Positions 8,666 through 17,140 of a DNA stretch of 64,000 nucleotides are shown piece after piece. The translations under genes were made by a program, and so were the position numbers. A model generated the notes under the pieces. That model worked only from the letters and a program-made list of their open reading frames with translations. It had not been told where the DNA came from and searched no databases. The stretch spans positions 62,001-126,000 of the forward strand of contig NZ_JAOXLP010000012.1 in NCBI RefSeq assembly GCF_025791835.1, given 5' to 3'. Each line of letters starts with the position of its first letter. The stretch's first letter is position 1. The DNA is from Roseomonas xinghualingensis (GTDB taxonomy: Bacteria > Pseudomonadota > Alphaproteobacteria > Acetobacterales > Acetobacteraceae).

Positions 8666-9633
8666 CGCAGGGATTCCAGCCAGGAGGCGAGGGCGAGGAG
8701 GTCGGAACCCTCCAGAGCGCGGGCATAGGCGGGCATGTTGTTCCCAGGCTTGATGTCCTGCGGCGCCGCGATCCAGCCCGCGAGGTTGCCGCGGTTGTTG
8801 GGGAGGGCCCCGCCCGCGAGGGTGGGGCGCGAGCCGACGCGCGACAGATCGGGCGCGATCCGCGCGGCCCAGGGCGTGCCGCGCACCGCATGGCATGCAC
8901 CGCATCCGGCCTCGCCGAAAACCTGCATGCCGCGGCGATGCTCATCCGTCTGCGGCTCCGGAACAGGGGCGCGCTGCCGGGCGATCCAGGCATCGAATTC
9001 CGCAGGTTCCTGCACCACCACGTCGAAGGCCATCAGCGTGTGCTGCGTACCGCAGAACTCGGCGCACTGGCCGCGCAGCACGCCCACGCGATCAGCCCGC
9101 AGGCGCTGGCGGTTCACGCGCCCCGGAATCATGTCCAGCTTGCCGTGCAGATTGGGCACCCAGACGCTGTGGATCACATCGCCGGAGGTGAGGTGCAGCT
9201 CCACCTCCCGCCCAACGGGCAGATGCAGCGCATTGGCGGTGACGGCGCCCTCGCCCAGATCGGGATAGCGGAATTCCCACCAGTACTGGCGGCCAATGAT
9301 CTCGATGCGGAGCGGTGACTCCGACATGGGATGCGTCAGCGCACGCGACACGCCCAGGGAATAGACCAGCAGCGCCGTCAGCACGGTGACGGGGAAGACA
9401 ATCCCCATGGCAACGAGGAACCGCCGCGATCCCATTCCCCGCCGCAGCGATGAAGGTGCCAGGATGGCCAGGGCCAGGAAGCCCATGGTGATCAGGAAGA
9501 CGACCGCACCACCCCAGAACAGCACATAGGTAAGGTCTGCGATCCGCTCCGCCTGGATGCCCCAGGGATCGAGCGGCGTCTGCACGCCAGAACAGCCAGC
9601 CAGCGCCAGAAGCGGCAGAAGAAGAAGCCTCAC
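8662..9633 (-). CDS. ctaC: Cytochrome c oxidase subunit II with fused cytochrome c domain
   Basis: The electron-entry subunit of the caa3 oxidase, 323 residues. A GTG start at 9633 overlaps the ctaG stop (GTGA) and gives a signal ending in LLALAGC, a lipobox. Two membrane helices follow, then the CuA cupredoxin domain with the upstream histidine in VIHSVW and the ligand loop CAEFCGTQHTLM. The last 75 residues or so form a class I cytochrome c domain with heme motif CGACH and a methionine in NNMPAY. This fused cytochrome defines the caa3 subtype and would let ActE or a soluble cytochrome feed CuA directly. The long upstream extension of the open frame overlaps ctaG and was discarded. Confidence 0.95.
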   Translation of the reverse strand: MRLLLLPLLALAGCSGVQTPLDPWGIQAERIADLTYVLFWGGAVVFLITMGFLALAILAPSSLRRGMGSRRFLVAMGIVFPVTVLTALLVYSLGVSRALTHPMSESPLRIEIIGRQYWWEFRYPDLGEGAVTANALHLPVGREVELHLTSGDVIHSVWVPNLHGKLDMIPGRVNRQRLRADRVGVLRGQCAEFCGTQHTLMAFDVVVQEPAEFDAWIARQRAPVPEPQTDEHRRGMQVFGEAGCGACHAVRGTPWAARIAPDLSRVGSRPTLAGGALPNNRGNLAGWIAAPQDIKPGNNMPAYARALEGSDLLALASWLESLR

Positions 9634-10352
9634 GCCGCGCGATGATCCGGCGCGGCACGCAGGACGCGCGACAAGGCCCAGAGAGCAAGCCCCGCGAAGG
9701 CCAGCCCGCCCGGCACCCACATCAGCAACCCGCCAAGCTGCTGGTCCTCCAGCGGCGTCATGCCCCAGGGCAGGGTCGTCAGCGCATGGGGCGTGAAGAG
9801 TGGGCGTGGCGCGAAGGTGAGGAAGGCGCCCAGCGCCCCCATCTGCGCGGCCGTCGCCAGTCCGGAGAGAAGGGCCGCATCGGCGCGCACCGCGCGCTGC
9901 ACGCCCTGCCAGAACCAGACGGCCGCGCCGAGCAAGGAGCCATGCATCGCCCACCAGGCGACATCGGAGACGAAGGTCAGCGCATAAGGCGCGGGCATGT
10001 GCCAGAACCACAGCACCACGGCGAAGATAACGGCGGAGAGCGCCAGTTCCCTCGGTGCCGCCGAATGGGCCCGGAAACCGGCCGCCAGCAACGGCGCCGC
10101 CACCAGCATCACCAGCAGGTGCTGCCCCACCCGCACGGAGAAGAGCGCAACAGCCAGGCTGCACAGCGGCGTCACCAGCGATGCCGCCAACACCACCCAG
10201 CCCGCCAGGAAGCCACGGCGTTCGCTCGCCCATACCCAGCCGAGGCTCAGCCCCGCCAGCAGCACGCCGATGAGCAGCGGATCGAGTTTCCAGGCGAGTT
10301 CACCCGGTCGCGGCGGCAGGCCGCAGAAGGGTACCGCATCGGGTCCGATCAT
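9630..10352 (-). CDS. ctaG: CtaG-family cytochrome c oxidase assembly protein
   Basis: A polytopic membrane protein of 240 residues from the caa3_CtaG family, thought to help insert copper or assemble the oxidase; it is unrelated to the Cox11 proteins also called CtaG. Family features include WFWHMPAPY, WWAMHGSLL, MGALGAFLTFAPRPLF and the late PLEDQQLGGLLMW, which in this family supply conserved His and Asp residues. I chose the ATG at 10352 because GGGAGG sits about 8 bases upstream; a GTG at 10361 is also in frame but overlaps that site. It lies between the ACIII genes and the oxidase subunits, as expected for a dedicated assembly factor. Confidence 0.88.
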   Translation of the reverse strand: MIGPDAVPFCGLPPRPGELAWKLDPLLIGVLLAGLSLGWVWASERRGFLAGWVVLAASLVTPLCSLAVALFSVRVGQHLLVMLVAAPLLAAGFRAHSAAPRELALSAVIFAVVLWFWHMPAPYALTFVSDVAWWAMHGSLLGAAVWFWQGVQRAVRADAALLSGLATAAQMGALGAFLTFAPRPLFTPHALTTLPWGMTPLEDQQLGGLLMWVPGGLAFAGLALWALSRVLRAAPDHRAA

Positions 10353-10386
10353 GCGCTTCACCTCCCTCCCCTCGAATCATGAAGGT

Positions 10387-11307
10387 TTATACAGGTTGGG
10401 TGCCGCCGCGCTTCACCGTGCGCCAGCCCAGCAGAAGCAGAAAGCCCAGAAAACCGATCACAATCGCGTCCATGAGAAGGCTTGGCCTACCCAGGGCGGC
10501 GCCGGGTGCCAGCGGCGCGTCGGGTCGCACCATCCAGAGCAGCATCGCCGGGTGCTGTATCACCAGCAATGCGCAGACCAGGCGCATCCGCCACGGATTC
10601 CATTGCGGAACAGCAGCAAAGGCGATGGCGCAGAGCAGGGCGGGCAGGATCAGGCCAGCCTTCAGCCAGAACCAGAAGCCGTCCTGCCGGCGCAGATACC
10701 AGGCGGCCTCCGGCGGCAGATCGGCGGCCCAGACGGTGATGAACTGCACGAACCACAACCAGAGCGTCATGATGGCCAAGGCCAGCAGGGCGCGCTCCAG
10801 GCCGGTGCGCGCCTCGGCATCCTCCGGCTCTCCCCGGGCCAGGATGGCCAAGGCGAGAAAAGCCGTGGCACCCCCTGTCAGCAGGGCGATGCCATGCAGG
10901 CTCCCCGCCCAGGAGAGATCGCGTGACAGCGCCCAATCCTCGAAGCCGACCGCGCCCGACAGCACGATCAGCAGGAGCGTTGCCCCCGCCATCCATTTTG
11001 CCCTGGCCCGCATCAGGAACCAGCCGAGCGCCGACCAGAGGACGAGGATCATGACACTGGCCGTGCCGGCGATCATCGTCCGGGGCGGCTCCGCCCAGGG
11101 GTAGAGGCGCCCCGCCAGGAAGAACAGGGGCAGTGCCAGCAGGATCAGGATGGGCATGGTCCGCACAGCGGCCGAAAAGGCCGGGCGCAACGGCACCAGC
11201 CAGACCTCCCGCAGCAGAATTCCAGCCGAGAGCACGACCAGCGCTCCCGCCCCCAGGGTGGCGGCCAGCAGGAAGGCCAGCAGCCAGGCCTCGGCGAAGG
11301 CGGTCAT
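10387..11307 (-). CDS. actF: Alternative complex III subunit ActF (NrfD-like)
   Basis: Integral membrane protein of 306 residues with about eight to ten helices, at the position of ActF in known alternative complex III operons. ActF is a shorter relative of the NrfD-like ActC and helps form the quinol-oxidising membrane core. Visible features include a long run of helices, WALSRDLSW, an ITVWAADLPPEA loop and a C-terminal WRTVKRGG tail on the cytoplasmic side. The ATG at 11307 overlaps the actE stop (ATGA). Similarity to ActC is weak by eye, so the name rests partly on gene order. Confidence 0.78.
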   Translation of the reverse strand: MTAFAEAWLLAFLLAATLGAGALVVLSAGILLREVWLVPLRPAFSAAVRTMPILILLALPLFFLAGRLYPWAEPPRTMIAGTASVMILVLWSALGWFLMRARAKWMAGATLLLIVLSGAVGFEDWALSRDLSWAGSLHGIALLTGGATAFLALAILARGEPEDAEARTGLERALLALAIMTLWLWFVQFITVWAADLPPEAAWYLRRQDGFWFWLKAGLILPALLCAIAFAAVPQWNPWRMRLVCALLVIQHPAMLLWMVRPDAPLAPGAALGRPSLLMDAIVIGFLGFLLLLGWRTVKRGGTQPV

Positions 11308-11717
11308 GGATCGCTGCGCATCAGCGCCTCCACATGCCTCGCCACGGCCCAGCGCTGGCGCGGATCAAGCCTGTCCGACAAGGGATGGGCGCCCAGGAGG
11401 TTCTCCGCGATCGCCGCCATGCTGCGTGCGGGGTCAGACGGCAAAGGCGCGATCGGCGGATGCCCTCTCAAGACGACAACCCCGTCACCTTGTCCGTTTT
11501 GGCCATGGCAGGGCGTGCAATAGATGCCGTAGCGCTCGGCACCCTCCGCCAGCAGCGCCGCATCCACCGGTGGCCCCGGCGGTGCCAGGGCGCGTGCCCG
11601 CTCCGCCGCCCCACGCGGGACCGCGCCTTCGGGTGGCGGTGCGGGAGGCGGCGGCCTGGGGCTTTCCGGCCAGCCGTCGCAGCCCGCCAGGAGGAGGATG
11701 AGGAGGAGGCGCTTCAA
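11304..11717 (-). CDS. actE: Alternative complex III subunit ActE, monoheme cytochrome c lipoprotein
   Basis: A 137-residue membrane-anchored cytochrome c. The TTG start at 11717 overlaps the actD stop (TTGA) and is preceded by GGAGGT at 9 bases, a good ribosome binding site. The longer frame running into actD is a shadow. The signal ends LLLILLLAGC, a lipobox, and is followed by a proline-rich linker with a PRPPPPAPPP run. The single heme motif is CTPCH (about residue 72). In alternative complex III, ActE passes electrons from the quinol-oxidising core to the terminal oxidase, here probably to the cytochrome c tail of CtaC. It is shorter than in some other organisms but has the parts needed. 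Confidence 0.85.
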   Translation of the reverse strand: MKRLLLILLLAGCDGWPESPRPPPPAPPPEGAVPRGAAERARALAPPGPPVDAALLAEGAERYGIYCTPCHGQNGQGDGVVVLRGHPPIAPLPSDPARSMAAIAENLLGAHPLSDRLDPRQRWAVARHVEALMRSDP

Positions 11718-12253
11718 GAGCTGCGCACCTCCGAGACGCGCAGCGGCGCAAGGCCGCGCAGGAAGCGTGCCGTTTCTTCCGTGTCGTAGAGCGGGTCCTC
11801 GGCGGAAAGGAACAGGAAGAAGCGGTCCTCGCTGGCCCGCTGGAAACCGCGCGCGAAGAAGGCCGGGTGGTGCAGGCGCGGCAGGCCGTTCAGCGCCAGC
11901 ATCCCGATCAGCGCCGCCGCACAGGCCCAGAGAATGGCGACGAGATAAGTGGTGGGCATGAAGACCGGCCAGGCATTGAGCGGCCTTCCCCCGACATTCA
12001 CCGGATAGAGGTGCACCGAAACATACCAAGCCGCGCCCGCCGAGATCGCCGCCCCAACAGCAGCCGCCGCCAAGGCGATATAGCCGACCGGCGCGGCACT
12101 GACGCCCAGCGCCTCGGCCGCCTCGGGTACGGGATAGGGCGAATAGGCTTCCAACCGCGCCCAGCCGGCGGCGCGTGCGGCACGGACGGCCTCGGTCATG
12201 GCCTCGGCACCGGAGAATTCGGCCATCAGGCCATAGGGCGGCGGATGGCTCAC
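11714..12253 (-). CDS. actD: Alternative complex III subunit ActD (DUF3341)
   Basis: A 179-residue membrane protein with the DUF3341 features of ActD: the N-terminal YGLMAEF motif, an EAYSPYPVPEAAEALG block before the membrane, two helices (about 60-85 and 97-120) and a polar C-terminus. In ACIII this subunit contacts ActC and ActF and has no cofactor. The GTG start at 12253 overlaps the stop of actC (GTGA), and its own stop is shared with the TTG of actE, so translation runs through the operon. I see nothing unusual in length or composition. Confidence 0.88.
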   Translation of the reverse strand: MSHPPPYGLMAEFSGAEAMTEAVRAARAAGWARLEAYSPYPVPEAAEALGVSAAPVGYIALAAAAVGAAISAGAAWYVSVHLYPVNVGGRPLNAWPVFMPTTYLVAILWACAAALIGMLALNGLPRLHHPAFFARGFQRASEDRFFLFLSAEDPLYDTEETARFLRGLAPLRVSEVRSS

Positions 12254-13572
12254 CGCTCCTCCTCCTCCGCCTCTGCCTCGCTCTCCTCATGGCGGGTCTC
12301 GAACATGGAGACCGCGGGAACCAGGCGTCCGAACAGCAGCAGCACCAAAACGAAAAGCGCGATGGTGCCACCCAGCAGCCCCCATTCGGCAGGGCTCGGC
12401 GTGTAGCCGCGTGACATGGAGGGAAGATGGTCCCGCAACAGCCCGTCCACCACGATGGACCAGCGATCCAGCCACACCCCCGCTGCCGCCAGGAGCCCGA
12501 CCGGGATGACAATGGCAGTACGGCACCGGAGGCGGGAGAACCACAGGATCTGCGGCAGCACGGCGCTGAGCAGCACCGCGCCCCAATAGGCGGGCGCGCC
12601 GGCACCCAGAACGCGGGCCTTCAGCGCTGCCCGGGTGGTCCCGTCCTCCTCCAGGAAGCCGATCAGCAACTCATGCGCATAGGCCAGCCCCGCCGCCAGC
12701 CCCGCACAGGCCACGAGCCGCGCCAGCAGATCCATGTCCGCGTCGTCGATGAAGCGTTCGAGCGACAGCGCCAGCCGCAGCACCGCCGCCAGCGCCAGCA
12801 CGATCCCCAGTCCTGAAGGCAGGCCCGTGACCACCACATGCAGCGGCAGCCGCGCCTGGTGCCAGGCGGGCACGAGGGTGGTGGCGAATTCCAGCGCCAC
12901 CACCGTCTGCGCCCAGAGCAGCAGCGGCAGCACCAGGGCCGCGACGAGACGATAGGCGGCCTGATGCCGGTGCCAATGCACCACCGAGCCACGCCAGCCG
13001 AGCGCCAGCAGCCCATAGGCCCGGGCCGCCCTGATCCGCCCGCGCGCCGCCGCTCGGTCCCGCATGGTTGCGAGATCCGGGATCAGCCCGATGAACCAGA
13101 AGAGGGAGGTCACGACGACATGCGACATGATCCCCCAGAAGTCCCAGACCAGCGCGCTGCCGAATTGCGGCCAGAGCTCCATGCGGTTCGGGTAGGAAAG
13201 GGTCCAGTAGAACAGCCAGGGCCGGCCCAGATGCAGGATCGGGTAGAAGGCGGCCGAGAGGATGGCGGCCAGGGCCGCCGCTTCGGCGAAGCGGTTCACC
13301 GCTGTCCGCAGCCCATGGCGCCGCAGGACGAGGATGGCGGCGAAGAGGCTGGCGGCATTGGCGATGCCGATCCACCAGGCATAGGCGATCAGGTCGAAGC
13401 CCCAGACATGGGGAATGTTGTTCCCCCAGACCCCGACCCCCGCAACCAGCACGGCCGCCACCGAGATCGCCAGCACCACGACGCCCGCCACGCCAAGCAG
13501 CACGGAAAGCCGGAAGCCCCATCGCCCCGGCCGCAGCGCAGCCTCGGCGATGGGGGCGGTGATGTCGCTCAC
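12250..13572 (-). CDS. actC: Alternative complex III subunit ActC (NrfD-like quinol-interacting)
   Basis: A 440-residue polytopic membrane protein, about ten helices, of the NrfD/PsrC superfamily. In alternative complex III ActC is thought to hold the quinol-binding site near the 3Fe-4S cluster of ActB. Recognisable segments are the early GVGVWGNNIPHVWGFDLIAYAWWIGIA region (positions about 47-74), WDFWGIMSHVVVTSLFW, and a C-terminal hydrophobic helix followed by a very acidic tail of repeated Glu residues. The GTG start at 13572 overlaps the actB stop (GTGA). Its position directly after actB matches the conserved actABCDEF order. Confidence 0.92.
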   Translation of the reverse strand: MSDITAPIAEAALRPGRWGFRLSVLLGVAGVVVLAISVAAVLVAGVGVWGNNIPHVWGFDLIAYAWWIGIANAASLFAAILVLRRHGLRTAVNRFAEAAALAAILSAAFYPILHLGRPWLFYWTLSYPNRMELWPQFGSALVWDFWGIMSHVVVTSLFWFIGLIPDLATMRDRAAARGRIRAARAYGLLALGWRGSVVHWHRHQAAYRLVAALVLPLLLWAQTVVALEFATTLVPAWHQARLPLHVVVTGLPSGLGIVLALAAVLRLALSLERFIDDADMDLLARLVACAGLAAGLAYAHELLIGFLEEDGTTRAALKARVLGAGAPAYWGAVLLSAVLPQILWFSRLRCRTAIVIPVGLLAAAGVWLDRWSIVVDGLLRDHLPSMSRGYTPSPAEWGLLGGTIALFVLVLLLFGRLVPAVSMFETRHEESEAEAEEEER

Positions 13573-16382
13573 GGCGCATCCTCTGCATCCGTCGCGATAC
13601 GCGCGAGATAGGTGGTGCGCGGCCGCGTGCCGAGATGGCCGAGCATGGCGTAATGCCGCCCGTCCCGCCTCGCACGGGAGATGGCGCTTTCAGGATCATT
13701 GAGATCGCCGAAGGTGATGGCGCGCGTCGGGCAGGCACGCTGGCAGGCTGTCTCCACCTCCCCATCGCGCAGCGCGCGGCCTTCCGTGGAAGCGGTGCTG
13801 CGGGCAGTGGTGATGCGATGGATGCAATAGGTGCATTTCTCCATCACCCCGCGCGGACGCAGCGACACATCCGGATTGCGCGCGGGCGTGTCGAGGAAGC
13901 GGCGATGGTCCGACCAGTTGAAGCGCCGCACCTTGTAGGGGCAGTTGTTGGAACAAGTGCGCGTGCCGATGCAGCGCGGATAGACCATGACGTTCAGCCC
14001 CTCATGGTCGTGCAGCGTGGCGTTGACGGGGCAGACAGGCTCGCAGGGCGCCTGCTCGCAATGCATGCAGGGCACGGGCTGGAAACTGGCTTCTGGATTG
14101 TCCTCCGGCCCGTGGTGATAGCGATCCACGCGCAGCCAGTGCATCTCGCGCCCCTGCGAAACCGCAAGCGGCCCGACCACCGGGACGTTGTTCTCCGCCT
14201 GACAGGCCAGGGCGCAGGCGTTGCAGCCGATGCAGGCATCGATGTCGATCGCCATGCCCCAGGCATGGCCGGGATAGGGCCAGTCCCGGTACAGCGAGGC
14301 ATCGCGCTCCGGCTGCGGCAGGCTGCCTCCCGGCGCGACGGTGCGGATTGCATCGCCAGGATCAAGGCGATGGTGGGAATCCGTGGTGACGACCTCCAGC
14401 TTGCGGCCGGTGGCGCGCAGGGAGAGGCCCTGCGCCACCCACGTCCCATCGGCTGGCCGTAACGCATAGGCGTCGAAGCCCCTTCCCTCCCCCACCGGCC
14501 CGCCGGCACGGCGCCCGCCGCCCAGGGGTAGCGTGACGCAGCCCGGCGCATGGCCCGGCATGGGCCAAACCGGGGCAAGGATGCTGCGCCCGCCAAGGCT
14601 CAGTTCCACCTCGTCCCCTGAAGAAAGCCCAAGTCCGGCTGCGGTGGCAGGTGCCATCAGCGCGGCATTGCCCCACACAATTTTCGTCAGCGGCCGGGGC
14701 ATCTCTTGCAGCCAGGCCTCATGCGCCTCCGCGCCGCCCCGCACGCCGGGATCGGGGGAGAAGATCGCCGCAAGCCCGCCCTGCAACGGTGCAGTGGGCC
14801 GATCCCATCCCGCACTGAGGGGCAGATCCAGCGCATCGGGCGCCTCTCCCGCGACACCCGCCTCCAACGCAGCGGGCCACCGCTCAGAAAAGTCGTCCTC
14901 GCCCCATTCCACGCGCCAGGTTTCCTCGACAGCCTCGCGTGCGGCCACCGGCCTGCCGAGCAGTGCGGACAGCACCTCCACCTCCCCCCTCGCCTCACTG
15001 GGCAGGGCCGTGGCGGGCTGGCGGATGGCCGGGGTGCCATCGAAGGCACGGGAGTCGCCCCAGGATTCCAGCGGATGCGGCAACGGGACATGCCAGGGGC
15101 AAAGCCGGGCCGTTTCGTCCTGCCGGTAGCCGAGATGAAGACTGAAGGGCACCCGGCGCAGCGCCGCCCCGAAGCCCAGGGCCGCCGGGGCGTCATAGGC
15201 GGGGTTGGCACCAAGGATCAAAAGATGCGTCACCTCCCCTGCCGCCATTTCCGCGGCCAGCGCCGCAAGGGAGGCCCCCATCGGCTCCGGCCGCGCCAGC
15301 GGATGCGGCAGAAGGCGGCGGGCCATGCTGCCAAGCCGGGCATTAATCGCATGGGCCAGGGCATGGGTGGCGGCGTCCTGCCCCGTGCCGGCCATGACCA
15401 ATCCCTCCGTCCCCGCCTCTCTCAAGGACGCTGCCACGTCAGCCGCCGCTGGATGGCTCCCCCCGGCGGCCAGTCCCTCAACCCCAAGCATGGTGGCGAC
15501 GGCGCGGGCGAAGGACTCTGCTTCGGCGGGCCCAAGAGGGATGCGGCGGTCGGCGCGGGCTCCGGTAAGGCTGGGCGCCGCCTCCGCTGCGATCAGCCTC
15601 GGCGCCCGCCCGCCAGCCCTGGCAGCGGCCCAATCGCGTGCATGGCGGAGATGGCCGGGCATGTGCCCAAGAGGATCGGCACCCAGGCACAGCACCGTCC
15701 GCGCCAGGCCCAGATCAGGCACCAGGACAACTGGCTTCCCGAAAGCGCGAAGAGCGCCTTCCAAGGCCGCGTCATCCGCAAGAGGATCGTGCTGATGCCA
15801 GCGGGCCTCCGGGAAGGCCGCCAGAACGGCCCCCAGCATCCGCGCCAGCGTCGGTGAGGACACTGGCCCCGTGAGGATGCGCAACCCTCTTCCCCCACGC
15901 GCCTGCAGTTCCGCGCGCGTCATGGCCAGGGCTTCATCCAGCATCGCCGCCGGAACCGGGCGGCCATCGCGCCGGATGCGGCGGGAGCGGTTCGGATCAT
16001 GCAGCGACAGCACCGCCGCCTCGGCGAAGATGTCCGTGGCGCCAAGGCTGGCAGGATGCTGTGGATTGCCCTCCACCTTGATGGGATGGCCATTGCGCGT
16101 GCGCACGATCACCCCACGCGAAAGTCCGTCCAGTTCCAGCACGGTGGCGTAGTCGGCGGCGCTCGCCTCGGCATCAGAGGCGCGGGCAGGCGCGTGGAGG
16201 GGGTGGCCGAACTCGTCCGGATCGTCGCAGCCGGCCAGGGCTGCCAGGGCAAGGGAGGCGCCCATCAGCTTCAGCGCATCGCGCCGCTCGGCCGGGTTGT
16301 GCAGGCCGATGCGGAGAGCGGCCGGCTGGGGAGGCTCGGGCGCCGGATCGGGGCCGTGGCGGGGAGGAAGGCGGGCGCTCAT
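13569..16382 (-). CDS. actB: Alternative complex III subunit ActB, molybdopterin-like plus iron-sulfur protein
   Basis: The large peripheral subunit, 937 residues. It starts at ATG 16382, overlapping the actA stop (ATGA). The N-terminus has RRDALKLMGASLALAALAGC, which looks like a twin-arginine signal joined to a lipobox. Residues about 60-680 resemble the molybdopterin oxidoreductase fold, although in characterised ACIII this domain binds no molybdenum cofactor. The C-terminal part (from about 700) has four cysteine groups typical of three 4Fe-4S clusters and one 3Fe-4S: CIGCNACALAC, CMHCEQAPCEPVC, CIGTRTCSNNC and CTYC with CQRACP. It carries electrons from the ActC quinol site to the heme subunits. 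Confidence 0.93.
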   Translation of the reverse strand: MSARLPPRHGPDPAPEPPQPAALRIGLHNPAERRDALKLMGASLALAALAGCDDPDEFGHPLHAPARASDAEASAADYATVLELDGLSRGVIVRTRNGHPIKVEGNPQHPASLGATDIFAEAAVLSLHDPNRSRRIRRDGRPVPAAMLDEALAMTRAELQARGGRGLRILTGPVSSPTLARMLGAVLAAFPEARWHQHDPLADDAALEGALRAFGKPVVLVPDLGLARTVLCLGADPLGHMPGHLRHARDWAAARAGGRAPRLIAAEAAPSLTGARADRRIPLGPAEAESFARAVATMLGVEGLAAGGSHPAAADVAASLREAGTEGLVMAGTGQDAATHALAHAINARLGSMARRLLPHPLARPEPMGASLAALAAEMAAGEVTHLLILGANPAYDAPAALGFGAALRRVPFSLHLGYRQDETARLCPWHVPLPHPLESWGDSRAFDGTPAIRQPATALPSEARGEVEVLSALLGRPVAAREAVEETWRVEWGEDDFSERWPAALEAGVAGEAPDALDLPLSAGWDRPTAPLQGGLAAIFSPDPGVRGGAEAHEAWLQEMPRPLTKIVWGNAALMAPATAAGLGLSSGDEVELSLGGRSILAPVWPMPGHAPGCVTLPLGGGRRAGGPVGEGRGFDAYALRPADGTWVAQGLSLRATGRKLEVVTTDSHHRLDPGDAIRTVAPGGSLPQPERDASLYRDWPYPGHAWGMAIDIDACIGCNACALACQAENNVPVVGPLAVSQGREMHWLRVDRYHHGPEDNPEASFQPVPCMHCEQAPCEPVCPVNATLHDHEGLNVMVYPRCIGTRTCSNNCPYKVRRFNWSDHRRFLDTPARNPDVSLRPRGVMEKCTYCIHRITTARSTASTEGRALRDGEVETACQRACPTRAITFGDLNDPESAISRARRDGRHYAMLGHLGTRPRTTYLARIATDAEDAP

Positions 16383-17053
16383 TGGTGGCAGGTCGAGCAA
16401 CGGGTGAGCGGGGACACTTCAATCCCGTAGTGTTCGTAGCGTTGTGCCTGCAGCCCATGGGGCCGCATCGCTTGCAACTCGGCGGCCGGAGGGGCATCGC
16501 GGGCGAAGACAGCGCCTGCCGGTTGCTGGTTCGCCAACGGATCACGGTGGCAGTCCAGGCAGAAGGACATGGACAGGCTTTCCGCCTTCACCGTGCGCGG
16601 CATCTCCTCGACCTTGCCATGGCAGGTTTCGCAGCCGACCCCGGCCTGGGTATGGGCGGCATGGTCGAAGCGCGCATGATCCGGCAAGCGGCTGACCGAG
16701 GACCATTCCACCGCCGTTCCCTGCGCGATCGCTGCCCGCAACGGCGCGAACTGGGCGGTGACGTTCCAGACCCGCTCATGGCAGCCAAGGCAGGTCTCCG
16801 CGCTTGGCATCCCCGCCTCCGCGGTGCGCTCGACCCCCGCATGGCAGAAGCGGCAGTCGAGCCCCAGCCCGCCGGCATGGACCGCGTGGCTGAAGGGAAC
16901 AGGCTGCTCCGCCGGGCGCCCGATGGCCCAGGCATTGCCCGAGCGCACATAGGCGAAAGCAGCCGCCCCGATCAGCAGGATCAGGGCGGCCCCGACGATC
17001 AGGACCAGGCGCAGGCGGGCATCAGCCCGTGTGCTGAAGATCTGGGCCATCAT
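16379..17053 (-). CDS. actA: Alternative complex III subunit ActA, pentaheme cytochrome c
   Basis: A 224-residue multiheme cytochrome, first gene of the respiratory operon. A single N-terminal helix (about 15-36) anchors it, and five CxxCH heme sites follow: CRFCH, CLGCH, CETCH, CLDCH and CSTCH. Scattered histidines such as FSHAVH and FDHAAH would be distal ligands. Five hemes match ActA of characterised ACIII. Two ATG codons in tandem (17053 and 17050) are possible; AGGGAG sits just upstream and spaces better to the second. Only 87 bases separate it from the preceding binding-protein gene on the same strand, so the operon promoter lies in that gap or further upstream. Confidence 0.93.
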   Translation of the reverse strand: MMAQIFSTRADARLRLVLIVGAALILLIGAAAFAYVRSGNAWAIGRPAEQPVPFSHAVHAGGLGLDCRFCHAGVERTAEAGMPSAETCLGCHERVWNVTAQFAPLRAAIAQGTAVEWSSVSRLPDHARFDHAAHTQAGVGCETCHGKVEEMPRTVKAESLSMSFCLDCHRDPLANQQPAGAVFARDAPPAAELQAMRPHGLQAQRYEHYGIEVSPLTRCSTCHQ

Positions 17054-17140
17054 GCTCCCTGGGCCGACCGTACCGCCAACGCCAGGAAGCGCGGATAGTT
17101 GAATGCGGGATCGAAACCCTGCCCCGGCCAGTCAGGACGT

